Shown here: positions 34,855 to 43,247 of the stretch, one piece after another
How the letters are laid out: each line of letters begins with the position of its first letter
Position numbering within the stretch: the first letter of the stretch is position 1
From: Paenibacillus sp. J23TS9
GTDB lineage: Bacteria > Bacillota > Bacilli > Paenibacillales > Paenibacillaceae
Assembly: GCF_018403225.1 (NCBI RefSeq)
Contig: NZ_BOSG01000001.1
Coordinates: 3,224,001 to 3,288,000, forward strand
Direction of reading: 5' to 3'
Length of the DNA stretch: 64,000 bases
Notes under the pieces: generated by a model
The model's input: only the letters and a program-made list of their open reading frames with translations
Told to the model about the DNA's origin: nothing
The model's database searches: none
Made by a program: the position numbers and the translations under genes

Positions 34855-36315
34855 CTATTCGAGAGGTGTCGGAAAGACGATCGGCAGCCAGATGACGAAG
34901 GTGGTTCCCTCTCCTTGACGGGTTACAACCTCAACCGATCCTTCCAGTTCATCAATGATCCATTTGGCGATGGACAAGCCAAGCCCGATACCTTCGGTAA
35001 CGCCGCGGGATTGATCCGCACGGTAAAAACGGTCGAAGATATACGGTACTTCCTCCTTATCCATACCGATTCCAGTGTCTGCAATCCTTATCCCTACCTG
35101 GTTTTTGAATATAAAGGCATCAAACACCACTTCGCCTGCAGGGGTGTATTTGAACGCGTTCTCAATAAAAATGAACAGCATCTGCTGCATATAATCTTTG
35201 TTGCCGTTAATATATACACCATTCAGTACGGAAAAATCTCCGGTGATCCACTCTGCTTGACGCGGCAGCATTTGGGCCCGGCGGGCCACTTCCTCAACAA
35301 GAATTTCTAATGGGACCGGCTCTTTCTCAAACGTCCGTCCGGTATCCGCCCGGGCCAAGGACAGCATGTCGCTCACCAGCCTGCTCATCCGCTTGGATTC
35401 ATCCGCTATATCGCTGACTGCTTCCAGAGACATCGTATGAAGGGTTGCCTCATCAATATTAGGACGGTCCGAATCATCCTTGGACCACATCTTTTGCAGC
35501 AAATCCACATTACCGCGGATCGTGGTCAGCGGTGTGCGCAGTTCATGGGATGCGTCGGATACGAACCGGCGCTGCGCGGCATAGGAATCTTCCAGGTTTT
35601 TATAAAAGCCTTCCATGCGTCCCAGCATGTTATTGACTGTGTTGATCAGCTGGCCGACCTCATCCTGAGGACCGTCATAAGCAATCCGTACGCTGAGATC
35701 CGAACCGTTCTGGATTTGATCCGCTGCTTCAATGACTTTGCCAATCGGTGCTATAGATTTGCGCGCAAGGAAGAGGCCGAAGGTGGTTGCCATGAGCAGC
35801 ATAATGGTGGCACTCATAATTAAAATACTCCGAAGGAGCCTCAGCAATTCTTCCTCATGTCCGGTCCATACAGCGAGTTGCAGAAATCCAATCAACTGAT
35901 CTTTATAAATCAACGGTTCCTGATATACCATGAATGGATTACCGTTCAGCTTATATGTTTCAAACTGCTTCACCTTAGTTGCACTGGCTGTAGCAGGTAT
36001 GGGAAAGAGCTTCTTCAAATTTGCGAGATTATTCGTGACAAGGTTTTGGTTATTTTGATAGTTATGAAGCTGTCCGAAAATTTGCGAAGACTGAAAATCA
36101 GTTGTAGTCTCAAGTCCGAGATCAAATTTCAGCTGTCCTTGAGATATACCTACAATAATATTTGTCTGCATTTGTTTGCGCTGATCCATAATTTTCTTTT
36201 TGATTTCGGAGTACGTATTATAATGAACCACACCATATACAGCAGACCCGAACAAAATAAGAGTTACAGCCAAGATGCATGTATACCATGCGGTTAGCCG
36301 CCAACGTATGGACAT
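34855..36315 (-). CDS. Sensor histidine kinase (HAMP, HisKA, HATPase)
   Basis: 486 residues. Two membrane helices (about 8-30 and 163-186) bracket an extracytoplasmic sensor of about 130 residues. HAMP follows, then HisKA with FVSDASHELRTPLTTIRGNVD and the HATPase domain (ENAFKYTPAGE, IADTGIGMDKEEV, GIGLGLSIAKWI). Layout as in CssS/MprB-type envelope-stress kinases. It is two bases downstream of its regulator gene; together with HtrA just upstream this suggests a protein-quality or wall-stress signal (inference). Confidence 0.93.
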   Translation of the reverse strand: MSIRWRLTAWYTCILAVTLILFGSAVYGVVHYNTYSEIKKKIMDQRKQMQTNIIVGISQGQLKFDLGLETTTDFQSSQIFGQLHNYQNNQNLVTNNLANLKKLFPIPATASATKVKQFETYKLNGNPFMVYQEPLIYKDQLIGFLQLAVWTGHEEELLRLLRSILIMSATIMLLMATTFGLFLARKSIAPIGKVIEAADQIQNGSDLSVRIAYDGPQDEVGQLINTVNNMLGRMEGFYKNLEDSYAAQRRFVSDASHELRTPLTTIRGNVDLLQKMWSKDDSDRPNIDEATLHTMSLEAVSDIADESKRMSRLVSDMLSLARADTGRTFEKEPVPLEILVEEVARRAQMLPRQAEWITGDFSVLNGVYINGNKDYMQQMLFIFIENAFKYTPAGEVVFDAFIFKNQVGIRIADTGIGMDKEEVPYIFDRFYRADQSRGVTEGIGLGLSIAKWIIDELEGSVEVVTRQGEGTTFVIWLPIVFPTPLE

Positions 36316-36317
36316 GT

Positions 36318-37007
36318 TTATGAGTCACCTCTCAAAATGTAGCCCGCTCCACGGATGGTTTGAATAAGCCGCTTACCTCCATGCTCTTCGATTTTTTGAC
36401 GCAGCATGGCTATATATACTTCAAGGACGTTAGATTCGCCGCTATAATCATAACCCCAAATCTTGTCCATAATGAGATCCCGCGACAATACCCGCTTCGG
36501 ATTTTGCATAAATAAGTGCAGCAGCTCAAATTCCTTGGCTGTCAGCTCCAGACGTTTGCCTCCACGCAGCACCTCTCTGGAATCGACATCCAGAATAATA
36601 TCCTCAAACGCTAAACGGTGATCTTCAGCATCCTCTTGTCCCGGTTTCCGGCGTAACAGCGCCCGGACGCGTGCCAACAGCTCTTCCAATGCAAATGGCT
36701 TAACCAGGTAGTCATCCGCTCCAAGATCCAGTCCTTTGACCCGATGCTCAATCTCATCCTTGGCTGTCAGCATGAGCACCGGCACACGAATTCCACCTTC
36801 GCGCAAGCGGCGGCATACCTCAAAACCATCAACCTGAGGCATCATGACATCCAGAATCACCAGATCCGGTTCATTGTTCAGGACGCTCTTCAGGCCTTCA
36901 GCCCCGTTATTGGCCGTAATAATATCGTAGCCTTCAAAAGCCAGCCCTCTGCGCAGCATAGAAATAATTTTTTCGTCATCATCAATAATTAATACTTTCG
37001 ATCGCAT
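36318..37007 (-). CDS. OmpR-family response regulator
   Basis: 229 residues: receiver with KVLIIDDDEKI, phospho-acceptor in LVILDVMMPQVDGFEV and Lys in YLVKPFALEEL; winged helix with LTAKEFELLHLFMQNPKRVLSRDLI and ESNVLEVYIAMLRQKIE. Cognate regulator of the kinase two bases downstream. ATG at 37007 after GAAGGAGCC. Resembles MprA/CssR types. The htrA gene immediately upstream on the same strand is a likely target (family knowledge plus position). Confidence 0.93.
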   Translation of the reverse strand: MRSKVLIIDDDEKIISMLRRGLAFEGYDIITANNGAEGLKSVLNNEPDLVILDVMMPQVDGFEVCRRLREGGIRVPVLMLTAKDEIEHRVKGLDLGADDYLVKPFALEELLARVRALLRRKPGQEDAEDHRLAFEDIILDVDSREVLRGGKRLELTAKEFELLHLFMQNPKRVLSRDLIMDKIWGYDYSGESNVLEVYIAMLRQKIEEHGGKRLIQTIRGAGYILRGDS

Positions 37008-37092
37008 ATACGGATGGCTCCTTCGTTCCTGTACTCTATACTTAAAAGTTGTTACTTCTATTGTAGCAGTGAATATTTACCTTTGCATCTTT

Positions 37093-37121
37093 GTACAGCA
37101 ACAGCGGAAGGGAGCTTCCCT
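37093..37121. other. Near-perfect 13-base hairpin after htrA
   Basis: ACAGCGGAAGGGA paired to TCCCTTCCGCTGT around a three-base loop, 31 bases past the htrA stop. No T-run follows on the minus strand, so termination here would be atypical; it may stabilise the htrA message. Confidence 0.55.
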
Positions 37122-37151
37122 TCCGCTGTCAAAGTGGGCGCAGCCTTCTGA

Positions 37152-38789
37152 TTATTCTTGATCGGTACTTTCAGAAGGAATATTATATTTGTTCTTGTCG
37201 CCAACGGTAACTTGCAGGTCCATTTTTTTACCATTACGGACTACATTCAGCGTCACGTTGGAACCAACCTTTTGTTTCTGGATAAAGGATACGAGATCCG
37301 AATTAGTCTTGTAGCTCGTGCCATTCACACCGGTGATGATGTCATACGGACGAAGATCCGCTTCATATGCCGGCGATTTGAAGACAACCTCTGCTACAAC
37401 ACAGCCCTCGGTTATCGTAGTTCCCATTTGCTTGGCTACCTCATCGGTCAAAGTCATCAGCGTTGCACCAATGAACGGTACTGGATCCTTTGGAATCGAT
37501 TGATTGGTTTCCAGCTTTTGAACAACATTCTTGATCGTGCTGGTAGGGATCGCGAAGCCGATGCCTTGGGAATCCGCACTGACAGCTACGTTCATGCCGA
37601 TGACTTCACCGTTCATGTTCAACAATGGTCCACCGGAGTTACCAGGGTTAATGGATGCGTCGGTTTGCAGCAAATGCTGGTATTTACGCGTACCGGAACC
37701 TGTTTCTTCCTTGATATCGATGGAACGTTCACGAGCACTCAGCACACCGCTGGTTACGGTATGGTCAAAGCCTTGCGGGTTACCGATAGCAACCACCGGT
37801 TGACCAACTTTCAGGCTATTGGAATCACCAAGTGGAACCACTGGGAAGTTATTTTTGCCTTCGATTTTCAGTACGGCCAAATCCAGATCCTTGGATTTAC
37901 CTAGAAGCTTAGCTTCGTATGTCTTGCTGTCATTCTCGATTGTGACCTGAATAACATCTGCATTCTCGACCACATGCTCATTCGTTAGGATATAGCCATC
38001 TTTATTGTAGATAAATCCGGATCCAATTCCGTATGGAACCAACTTCGATTGATTTTGCGACTGGGACTGGGAATCACCGTTTGATTGCGAATCGCCAAAG
38101 TCACTTCCGCTTCCGGATTGGTCACCGAAGAAGTAAGAGAATGGATCGTTCGAAAATGGATTCGTTTGCGATTGGGAGTTGCGGCTGCTTTGCTTCACGA
38201 GTGTTTCAATCTTAACGACAGCTGGTCCTGCTTCCTGCACAACACCGGATACATCTGTCGGCTTGCTCAGAGGAAGTGAAGTCGTTGATGTATTTCCACC
38301 GTTGCCACTGCTTTCCGGTGCGGCGGATACCGTTGTACTAGGCTGCTCTGCCGACGACATTGCCGCATTTGGAGTAAACAGGTTCATTCGGTCTGAAGTA
38401 AACATCAGAGCCGATATGACGACTACACCGGCTAGAAAGGAAATCAATACGGTTTTGACCGATGTTTTAGGCTTCTGGTTAAACTGCCAATTACTGTTGC
38501 CGCCATTCCCTCCTGTACCGCCGCCGTTTCTGCCGGCATTGCCGGGATCCGTGGTGGATAGATAAGGATTTACGGTCGGGAGCGGCCGAACCGGATTCGG
38601 AGGTGTAATTTCGACATCCTCCTGGTTATGACTTTCCATTCCATGCTGCTCGGCATTATCTTTTCCAAGCGATTGGAACGGTCCGTAGGAATAGTAATAT
38701 GAGGAACCCGATTCAGTAGAATCTTGACGCTTCATTGTGTCGTTTTCAAATTCATCTTCAGGCTGACCGGATCTGTTTCTTTCGTCCAT
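37152..38789 (-). CDS. htrA: HtrA/DegP-like membrane serine protease
   Basis: 545 residues. Long cytoplasmic N-terminus (about 110 residues, rich in Asn, Gly, Pro), one membrane helix (112-131), Ser/Gln-rich linker, trypsin-like protease domain with catalytic H272 (TNEHVV), D303 (DLDLAVLK) and S385 (NPGNSGGPL), then one PDZ domain (about 445-530). It degrades misfolded proteins at the outer face of the membrane. The Gln/Ser-rich insertion between residues 200 and 250 (SQSNGDSQSQSQNQS) corresponds to the LA loop and is low complexity. ATG at 38789 after CAGGAGGC. Confidence 0.94.
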   Translation of the reverse strand: MDERNRSGQPEDEFENDTMKRQDSTESGSSYYYSYGPFQSLGKDNAEQHGMESHNQEDVEITPPNPVRPLPTVNPYLSTTDPGNAGRNGGGTGGNGGNSNWQFNQKPKTSVKTVLISFLAGVVVISALMFTSDRMNLFTPNAAMSSAEQPSTTVSAAPESSGNGGNTSTTSLPLSKPTDVSGVVQEAGPAVVKIETLVKQSSRNSQSQTNPFSNDPFSYFFGDQSGSGSDFGDSQSNGDSQSQSQNQSKLVPYGIGSGFIYNKDGYILTNEHVVENADVIQVTIENDSKTYEAKLLGKSKDLDLAVLKIEGKNNFPVVPLGDSNSLKVGQPVVAIGNPQGFDHTVTSGVLSARERSIDIKEETGSGTRKYQHLLQTDASINPGNSGGPLLNMNGEVIGMNVAVSADSQGIGFAIPTSTIKNVVQKLETNQSIPKDPVPFIGATLMTLTDEVAKQMGTTITEGCVVAEVVFKSPAYEADLRPYDIITGVNGTSYKTNSDLVSFIQKQKVGSNVTLNVVRNGKKMDLQVTVGDKNKYNIPSESTDQE

Positions 38790-38955
38790 GTTTTATGCCT
38801 CCTGTACCTTTATATCAATTTCCGTGTGGGAATTGTTTAACTGTTTATATCATGTACTATAAACCTTAATAGCAGATTAAAAACAATTAAAAAGGAGATA
38901 AGAAAACATGAATATCGATGTAAATCACATAAGACAGACCGATCAACATCAAACC

Positions 38956-39615
38956 TTACTCTGATTGCACCCAACCTTTGCGATGTGCATATATAGCAAG
39001 CTGCGTCCGATCCTCCAGCTCGCATTTCATTAACAGGTTGCTCACATGGGTTTTAACCGTCTTGATGCTGATGTGAAGCTCTTCCCCGATATCCTTATTG
39101 CTCTTGCCTTCAGCAATTAACAGCAGAACTTCCTTCTCACGCTCCGTCATTCCGGTGGAATCTCCTTGAACGGTACGCTGGCGAATCCCGCGCGTAAGTG
39201 CCTGTGACACATCGCCGGTCATAACAGGCATGCCGCGGTTTGCCCCCTGTAAAGCATAAATCAGCTCATCTGCCGATACCGTTTTAAGCACATAACTGAC
39301 AGCGCCTGCTTCCACGGCATCCACGACTAAGTCATCCTCTAGGAAGCTTGTCAAAATAACGATTTTCATGGATGGGAACTCACCAAGCACAGCCCTGGTT
39401 GTTTCTACCCCGTTCATGATCGGCATCATCAAATCCATCAGAATCAGATCAGGAAACTGCTCAGGAGCAGCATTTTTGAGCCAGTCTACAACCTTTGAGC
39501 CATTATCGGCTTCACCAACGACTTCAATGGACGACTCCAGCATTAGATATGTTTTGAGTCCCATCCGGACCATTTCATGATCATCCACAATCAATACTTT
39601 AATGATGTCTGTCAT
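38956..39615 (-). CDS. liaR: Response regulator LiaR
   Basis: 219 residues, NarL family: receiver with VLIVDDHEMVR, phospho-acceptor in LILMDLMMPIMNGVETT and SYVLKTVSAD; HTH with MTEREKEVLLLIAEGKSNKDIGEEL and SIKTVKTHVSNLL. Recognised as LiaR from its close match and from liaF-liaS upstream. It responds to lipid-II-cycle antibiotics and membrane stress. Overlaps the liaS stop by one base (TAATG). Confidence 0.92.
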   Translation of the reverse strand: MTDIIKVLIVDDHEMVRMGLKTYLMLESSIEVVGEADNGSKVVDWLKNAAPEQFPDLILMDLMMPIMNGVETTRAVLGEFPSMKIVILTSFLEDDLVVDAVEAGAVSYVLKTVSADELIYALQGANRGMPVMTGDVSQALTRGIRQRTVQGDSTGMTEREKEVLLLIAEGKSNKDIGEELHISIKTVKTHVSNLLMKCELEDRTQLAIYAHRKGWVQSE

Positions 39616-40673
39616 TATTCCTCTTCCTCTCCAATCTTATGATCCTTACCGGTTATTTCTTCTTCAAACTTAGGTATATGTACGCGAATCGTTGTTCCGG
39701 AACCCTGGCGGCTGATGATTTCCGCTTTACCGCCTAGTTTTTCGGCACGCTCCTGCATCGTTGATAATCCGTAAGACCCCGTCTTATGTGGCACCTCATT
39801 AAATCCCTGTCCGTCATCGCTGATGCTTAGAACGACCTGTCTCTGCTCCTCCCGCAGCGACATGCTGACAAGACGTGCATGGGCATGCTTCACTATATTG
39901 GCCATAGCCTCCTGGATAATCAAAAACAATTGATGCTCGATCGCTTCAGACAATTTTCCCTGCAGCTCCACTTCCTTCATACCCTTCAGTCCGTTTTGCC
40001 GGCAGTAATCCGGGAACCACATTTCCAGTGCTTCCGCCAGATTCTTGTCTTCAAGCTCAACCGGCCGCAATTGCGCGATCAAGGCGCGCATCTGCTTCTG
40101 AGCCATTTGCGACATCGAAATCAGCTGTGCCATGACGACTTGTCCCTGCTCAGCATTGCGCTCCAGCACTTTAGGCAGAGAGGAGGCGGACATATGAATG
40201 GCAAACAGCTGCTGGCTTACGGTATCATGCAAATCACGAGCCATACGCCGGCGTTCTTCCAGAACCGCACGCTCCGCTGCCTTCTCCTTCTCTACAACCT
40301 CCTGCTCGCCCATCCGCTGCAGCAGCATCATTTTCTTTTCCATGGCTTCCATTAAATTATTGAACTCATGATATAGCCGTGTGAAGGTCGGGTCATCGCA
40401 CTCCTCAATCCGAACGGACAAATTGCCCTTCGCCACCTGCAGCATATTGAATTCCAGGATATCGATTCTACGCTGAATCCGCTGGCCGGCCATGTAGCCA
40501 ATAACAATAGATAACAGCAGGAAGCCCAGGCTTGTGTAGACCCAAACCCAGGTTCCTTTGACGACCAGATATCCACTGTCCGCCCCGATATATAGAACCG
40601 CGCTCATAAGGAGACCGGTCAGAAGAAAATACAACAACAGCACCCATTTGGTATTCTTCAAAATATTCCGCAT
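39615..40673 (-). CDS. liaS: Sensor histidine kinase LiaS
   Basis: 352 residues. Two closely spaced N-terminal membrane helices with almost no extracellular loop (intramembrane-sensing type), HAMP segment, HisKA_3 motif RRRMARDLHDTVSQQLFAIH, and HATPase with ISDDGQGFN and GSYGLSTMQERA. It phosphorylates LiaR and is held inactive by LiaF in B. subtilis. Gene order liaF-liaS-liaR is conserved. Starts four bases after the liaF stop. Confidence 0.92.
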   Translation of the reverse strand: MRNILKNTKWVLLLYFLLTGLLMSAVLYIGADSGYLVVKGTWVWVYTSLGFLLLSIVIGYMAGQRIQRRIDILEFNMLQVAKGNLSVRIEECDDPTFTRLYHEFNNLMEAMEKKMMLLQRMGEQEVVEKEKAAERAVLEERRRMARDLHDTVSQQLFAIHMSASSLPKVLERNAEQGQVVMAQLISMSQMAQKQMRALIAQLRPVELEDKNLAEALEMWFPDYCRQNGLKGMKEVELQGKLSEAIEHQLFLIIQEAMANIVKHAHARLVSMSLREEQRQVVLSISDDGQGFNEVPHKTGSYGLSTMQERAEKLGGKAEIISRQGSGTTIRVHIPKFEEEITGKDHKIGEEEE

Positions 40674-40677
40674 GCCA

Positions 40678-41757
40678 TCAACCTACTTTATTCACTTTGA
40701 TGTCGCCAATAAATGCGCTGACATTAATTCGTATTTTCTTGCGGGCATCCTTGTAATAGGGAGTCTTCATTTGACAGCTGCTCATAAACCCGCTCCGCGA
40801 TTCATTCAGAATAAACATATCCCCGATAAATGAGCTTGAGTTCACCGAAATACCGAGATCCGTATCCTCAGGAACATACACCTTGATGTCGCCGATAAAA
40901 GCCGAGATGTTAATCTTGGTCTCACCGAAGGGAATGTGGGCATTCGTCAGATCCAGCACGGTATCCCCGATAAACTGCGACAGATTGGTTGGTTTGAGCT
41001 CGAAGTAATCACGGCCCAAGTGAATGTCTCCGATAAAAGCAGATCTGTTGATCTTACCTCCATCATAATGTGTCTCCCCATGCTCTTCCCACTCCGTTCT
41101 GCCATGACGTCGATCATGCCGCATCTGGTGCTTCATATGCTGCTGATATTTTTTCTGCTGCTTGTATTTCTTTTTATATTGCTTGTAGCGATCCTTAACT
41201 TCATCGTCATCCATATCATCGAATTCCATATCCTCGTCATCATCATCGACTTCAATATGGAGGCCTTTGCGCTCGGCTTCTTTCCGCTCGGTGTAGGGAA
41301 TTCCGAATTTCTCCTCAAACTGCTGGTCCAGCGTTGACTTTGCGGTCAAATCCTCCGGTTCAGGCGGTTCCGGGGTAAACACCGGTGGTTCATGATCCCT
41401 ATCCGGACGCGGGGGAGGCGTATGATCATGTGGCTTGAATATGACATACAGGCCAGCCATAATCAGAATTGCCGGAATAATGATTTTGAAGAAGCTGCCT
41501 GGCGTTAGCCAATCCCAGCCTTCATTTCTTCCCAGAAAATATGTCCCGATGAGTAAAAGCACAACCGCGCCAACAAAGGATTTTCTTCCCTTTAACAGCT
41601 CCTTGATTCCCAAAACGATGAGAATCACCGGCCAGTAATGCCCGATTACATAACCGAGACTGACATCGATTACCTCCAGCTGATTCAAAAGGAAAATCAT
41701 ACCGATTCCGATCAGCACAATTCCTCCGAAAAGCCTGTCTAACCATCGCTTTTTCAT
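40678..41757 (-). CDS. liaF: LiaF-like inhibitor with expanded linker
   Basis: 359 residues, against 241 in B. subtilis LiaF. The N-terminus has four hydrophobic segments (to residue 108). Then comes a long charged insertion (about 110-235): Pro-rich, strongly acidic (DDDDEDMEFDDMDDDE), then Lys/Gln/His-rich. The C-terminal domain is the LiaF-type cell-wall-stress domain with five repeats of the SxFIGD form (SAFIGDIHLG, SQFIGDTVLD, SAFIGDIKVY, SSFIGDMFIL, SAFIGDIKVN) predicted to form a beta-helix. It normally represses LiaS. ATG at 41757 after AAAGGAG. Confidence 0.9.
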   Translation of the reverse strand: MKKRWLDRLFGGIVLIGIGMIFLLNQLEVIDVSLGYVIGHYWPVILIVLGIKELLKGRKSFVGAVVLLLIGTYFLGRNEGWDWLTPGSFFKIIIPAILIMAGLYVIFKPHDHTPPPRPDRDHEPPVFTPEPPEPEDLTAKSTLDQQFEEKFGIPYTERKEAERKGLHIEVDDDDEDMEFDDMDDDEVKDRYKQYKKKYKQQKKYQQHMKHQMRHDRRHGRTEWEEHGETHYDGGKINRSAFIGDIHLGRDYFELKPTNLSQFIGDTVLDLTNAHIPFGETKINISAFIGDIKVYVPEDTDLGISVNSSSFIGDMFILNESRSGFMSSCQMKTPYYKDARKKIRINVSAFIGDIKVNKVG

Positions 41758-41826
41758 GTTTTTATCTCCTTTAAAAATAAACTTTGCCTATGGAAATGTC
41801 CACGTATCTGTGGATTTGATATTAGT

Positions 41827-41876
41827 GTACAACAATATGGCATTTTACGGATAGCGGCGCGGGAATGATGTTGTAC
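41827..41876. promoter_or_regulatory. Inverted repeat GTACAACA...TGTTGTAC upstream of liaF
   Basis: Eight-base perfect arms 42 bases apart centre to centre, about four helical turns, 70-120 bases before liaF. It could be a LiaR operator pair, but I cannot match it to a known consensus. Confidence 0.3.
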
Positions 41877-41916
41877 TCCGTCTCGAGACCGAGGCAGATG
41901 GATAACATTTACAGAC

Positions 41917-41945
41917 AAAAAAACACCCGCTCTTTCGAGCGGATG
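41917..41945 (-). terminator. Terminator of the 53-residue protein gene
   Basis: Minus strand CATCCGCTC, GAAA loop, GAGCGGGTG and then seven T, 29 bases past the stop at 41975. Confidence 0.9.
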
Positions 41946-41974
41946 CCTTTGTCAATCATATGATGTTCCGAAAA

Positions 41975-42136
41975 TTAATTTTTTTCTTTGAATTCCTCGT
42001 TAAATTTCTCATTTGGTGTTTTGTAATTGCTGTTTTGAGCGTTTGTGCTCTTTTGCGAAGAATTTTCTTCAGCAAATTCAGCGTTGAACTTCTCGTTTGG
42101 TGTTTTATAGTTGTCCTGAATTTTTTGCTTTTTCAT
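41975..42136 (-). CDS. 53-residue tandem-repeat protein, likely forespore-expressed
   Basis: Small hydrophilic protein with no cysteine or tryptophan, rich in Asn, Glu, Lys and Gln. It carries the 13-residue unit NYKTPNEKFNxEF twice (residues 9-21 and 37-49), with SSQKSTNAQNS-like sequence between. The ATG at 42136 follows GGAGGTGA by seven bases. A sigma-G-like promoter lies about 80 bases upstream and a strong terminator follows, so it is its own transcription unit. The repeats with EF(A/K)E-type ends and the Asn/Gln-rich spacer recall gamma-type small acid-soluble spore proteins (SspE), which are also forespore products, but similarity is too weak to name it. Function unknown. Confidence 0.75.
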   Translation of the reverse strand: MKKQKIQDNYKTPNEKFNAEFAEENSSQKSTNAQNSNYKTPNEKFNEEFKEKN

Positions 42137-42215
42137 CTGGTTTCACCTCCCTGGATTCTTCTCAATACGCTTGCTTGCGTATGTCTGGGGAGACATTGTT
42201 CTTTGCCCCAGTCCG

Positions 42216-42245
42216 TAGTATGTGAAATGCCATAAAATTTATGCA
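42216..42245 (-). promoter_or_regulatory. Sigma-G-like promoter of the 53-residue protein gene
   Basis: Minus strand TGCATA, 17 bases, CATACTA. The -10 is an exact match to the sigma-F/sigma-G element and the -35 differs from TGAATA by one base. The leader of about 70 bases can form an ATACGC/GCGTAT hairpin. Confidence 0.65.
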
Positions 42246-42269
42246 GCTTAATCTTTCTGCTTGGCATAC

Positions 42270-42304
42270 AAAAAAAGCCCATCCCCAATAAAGGGAAAAG
42301 GCTT
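42270..42304 (-). terminator. Terminator of the 3D-domain gene
   Basis: Minus strand AAGCC...CCC / GGGG...GGCTT with an internal loop and a T-run after it, ten bases past the stop. Confidence 0.65.
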
Positions 42305-42313
42305 ATATATTTG

Positions 42314-43111
42314 TTAAATGGCTTCTTCCAGTAACGAGGCTGGTACGGACTTGTACGTCTGGATCGCCTTACCCAGTGTACTTATCAGCTTCTCATTGCA
42401 TTTTCCGTTACCGCGCTTGATGACCTGAACCTCAACCTCTTTTTTGCCCCATTCCTTGTAAACCTGTTTGGTTGTGGCAAAATAAAGATCGATCTTCCGT
42501 CCCTTAATTGCGGATCCTACATCAGCTACAACGGCATATCCGTATTCTGGAATATATAGAATGGTACCGAGTGGAAATACACGCGGATCAGCCGCAATGG
42601 TTGAGATCGTGTTCTTATCCCTGCGTACTTTTACACCTGAATACGTAATCCCATATTGCGGATGAGTAGGTCGCTTCCCCGTCGATTCATAGCCGGCAGT
42701 ATATCCGGTCGCCATCACTTTTACGGTATGGATAATCTGGTCCTGCTTGGGAGCCGTTACCGCAACCACCCCCTGCTTTTTAACCGTTGGACTGACCTTG
42801 GTTTCCGGTTTGACCAGTGTCGGTAATGCCTTGGAAGTGAATTTGGGCATAAACTCATTTTGAGTTATCGCGGCAAGCTCAGCTTTCTTTTTGTTGATAT
42901 CGACGATTTGGAACATTTCCGGCTTCGAAGCATATTTTAATGGTTTGAGATAGTAATCGTTCGTTGAAGTGATCATCGAGTTCGTACTTGTATTTCCCGT
43001 ATTACCCGGTGTCATTGAAAATGCAGCTGCATACAGGTTTGGCGAATCCGCGAACAGCCCAAACAAAAGCATACATAATAAAATCCTCTGCCATGTTTTT
43101 ACCTTTACCAT
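42314..43111 (-). CDS. Secreted 3D-domain protein (YocH/YuiC type)
   Basis: 265 residues. Signal peptide (about 1-29, [21 protein letters not shown]), a 100-residue low-complexity linker, and a C-terminal 3D domain named for three conserved Asp: [37 protein letters not shown]. Such domains occur in wall-active lytic proteins and in mini-MltA-like transglycosylases such as YuiC. No LysM or other binding domain is present. Monocistronic. Likely acts on peptidoglycan during growth, germination or outgrowth; the substrate is inferred. Confidence 0.85.
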   Translation of the reverse strand: MVKVKTWQRILLCMLLFGLFADSPNLYAAAFSMTPGNTGNTSTNSMITSTNDYYLKPLKYASKPEMFQIVDINKKKAELAAITQNEFMPKFTSKALPTLVKPETKVSPTVKKQGVVAVTAPKQDQIIHTVKVMATGYTAGYESTGKRPTHPQYGITYSGVKVRRDKNTISTIAADPRVFPLGTILYIPEYGYAVVADVGSAIKGRKIDLYFATTKQVYKEWGKKEVEVQVIKRGNGKCNEKLISTLGKAIQTYKSVPASLLEEAI

Positions 43112-43247
43112 TTGAAATCCTCCCCCTTACTAGCGAGGATGTCCAGATGATTTAGGATTTATACATGTTTTATGAACACAGGTTCATAGCAGAGGATTGA
43201 ATAGGGTTCAAAATAAACAAATTATTATGTTGAGCCCACTTTATTTT

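Noticed and set aside
41960..42235. 91-codon hydrophobic plus-strand frame
   Set aside because: It is the antisense shadow of the 53-residue repeat protein, which has the ribosome site, promoter and terminator on the minus strand.
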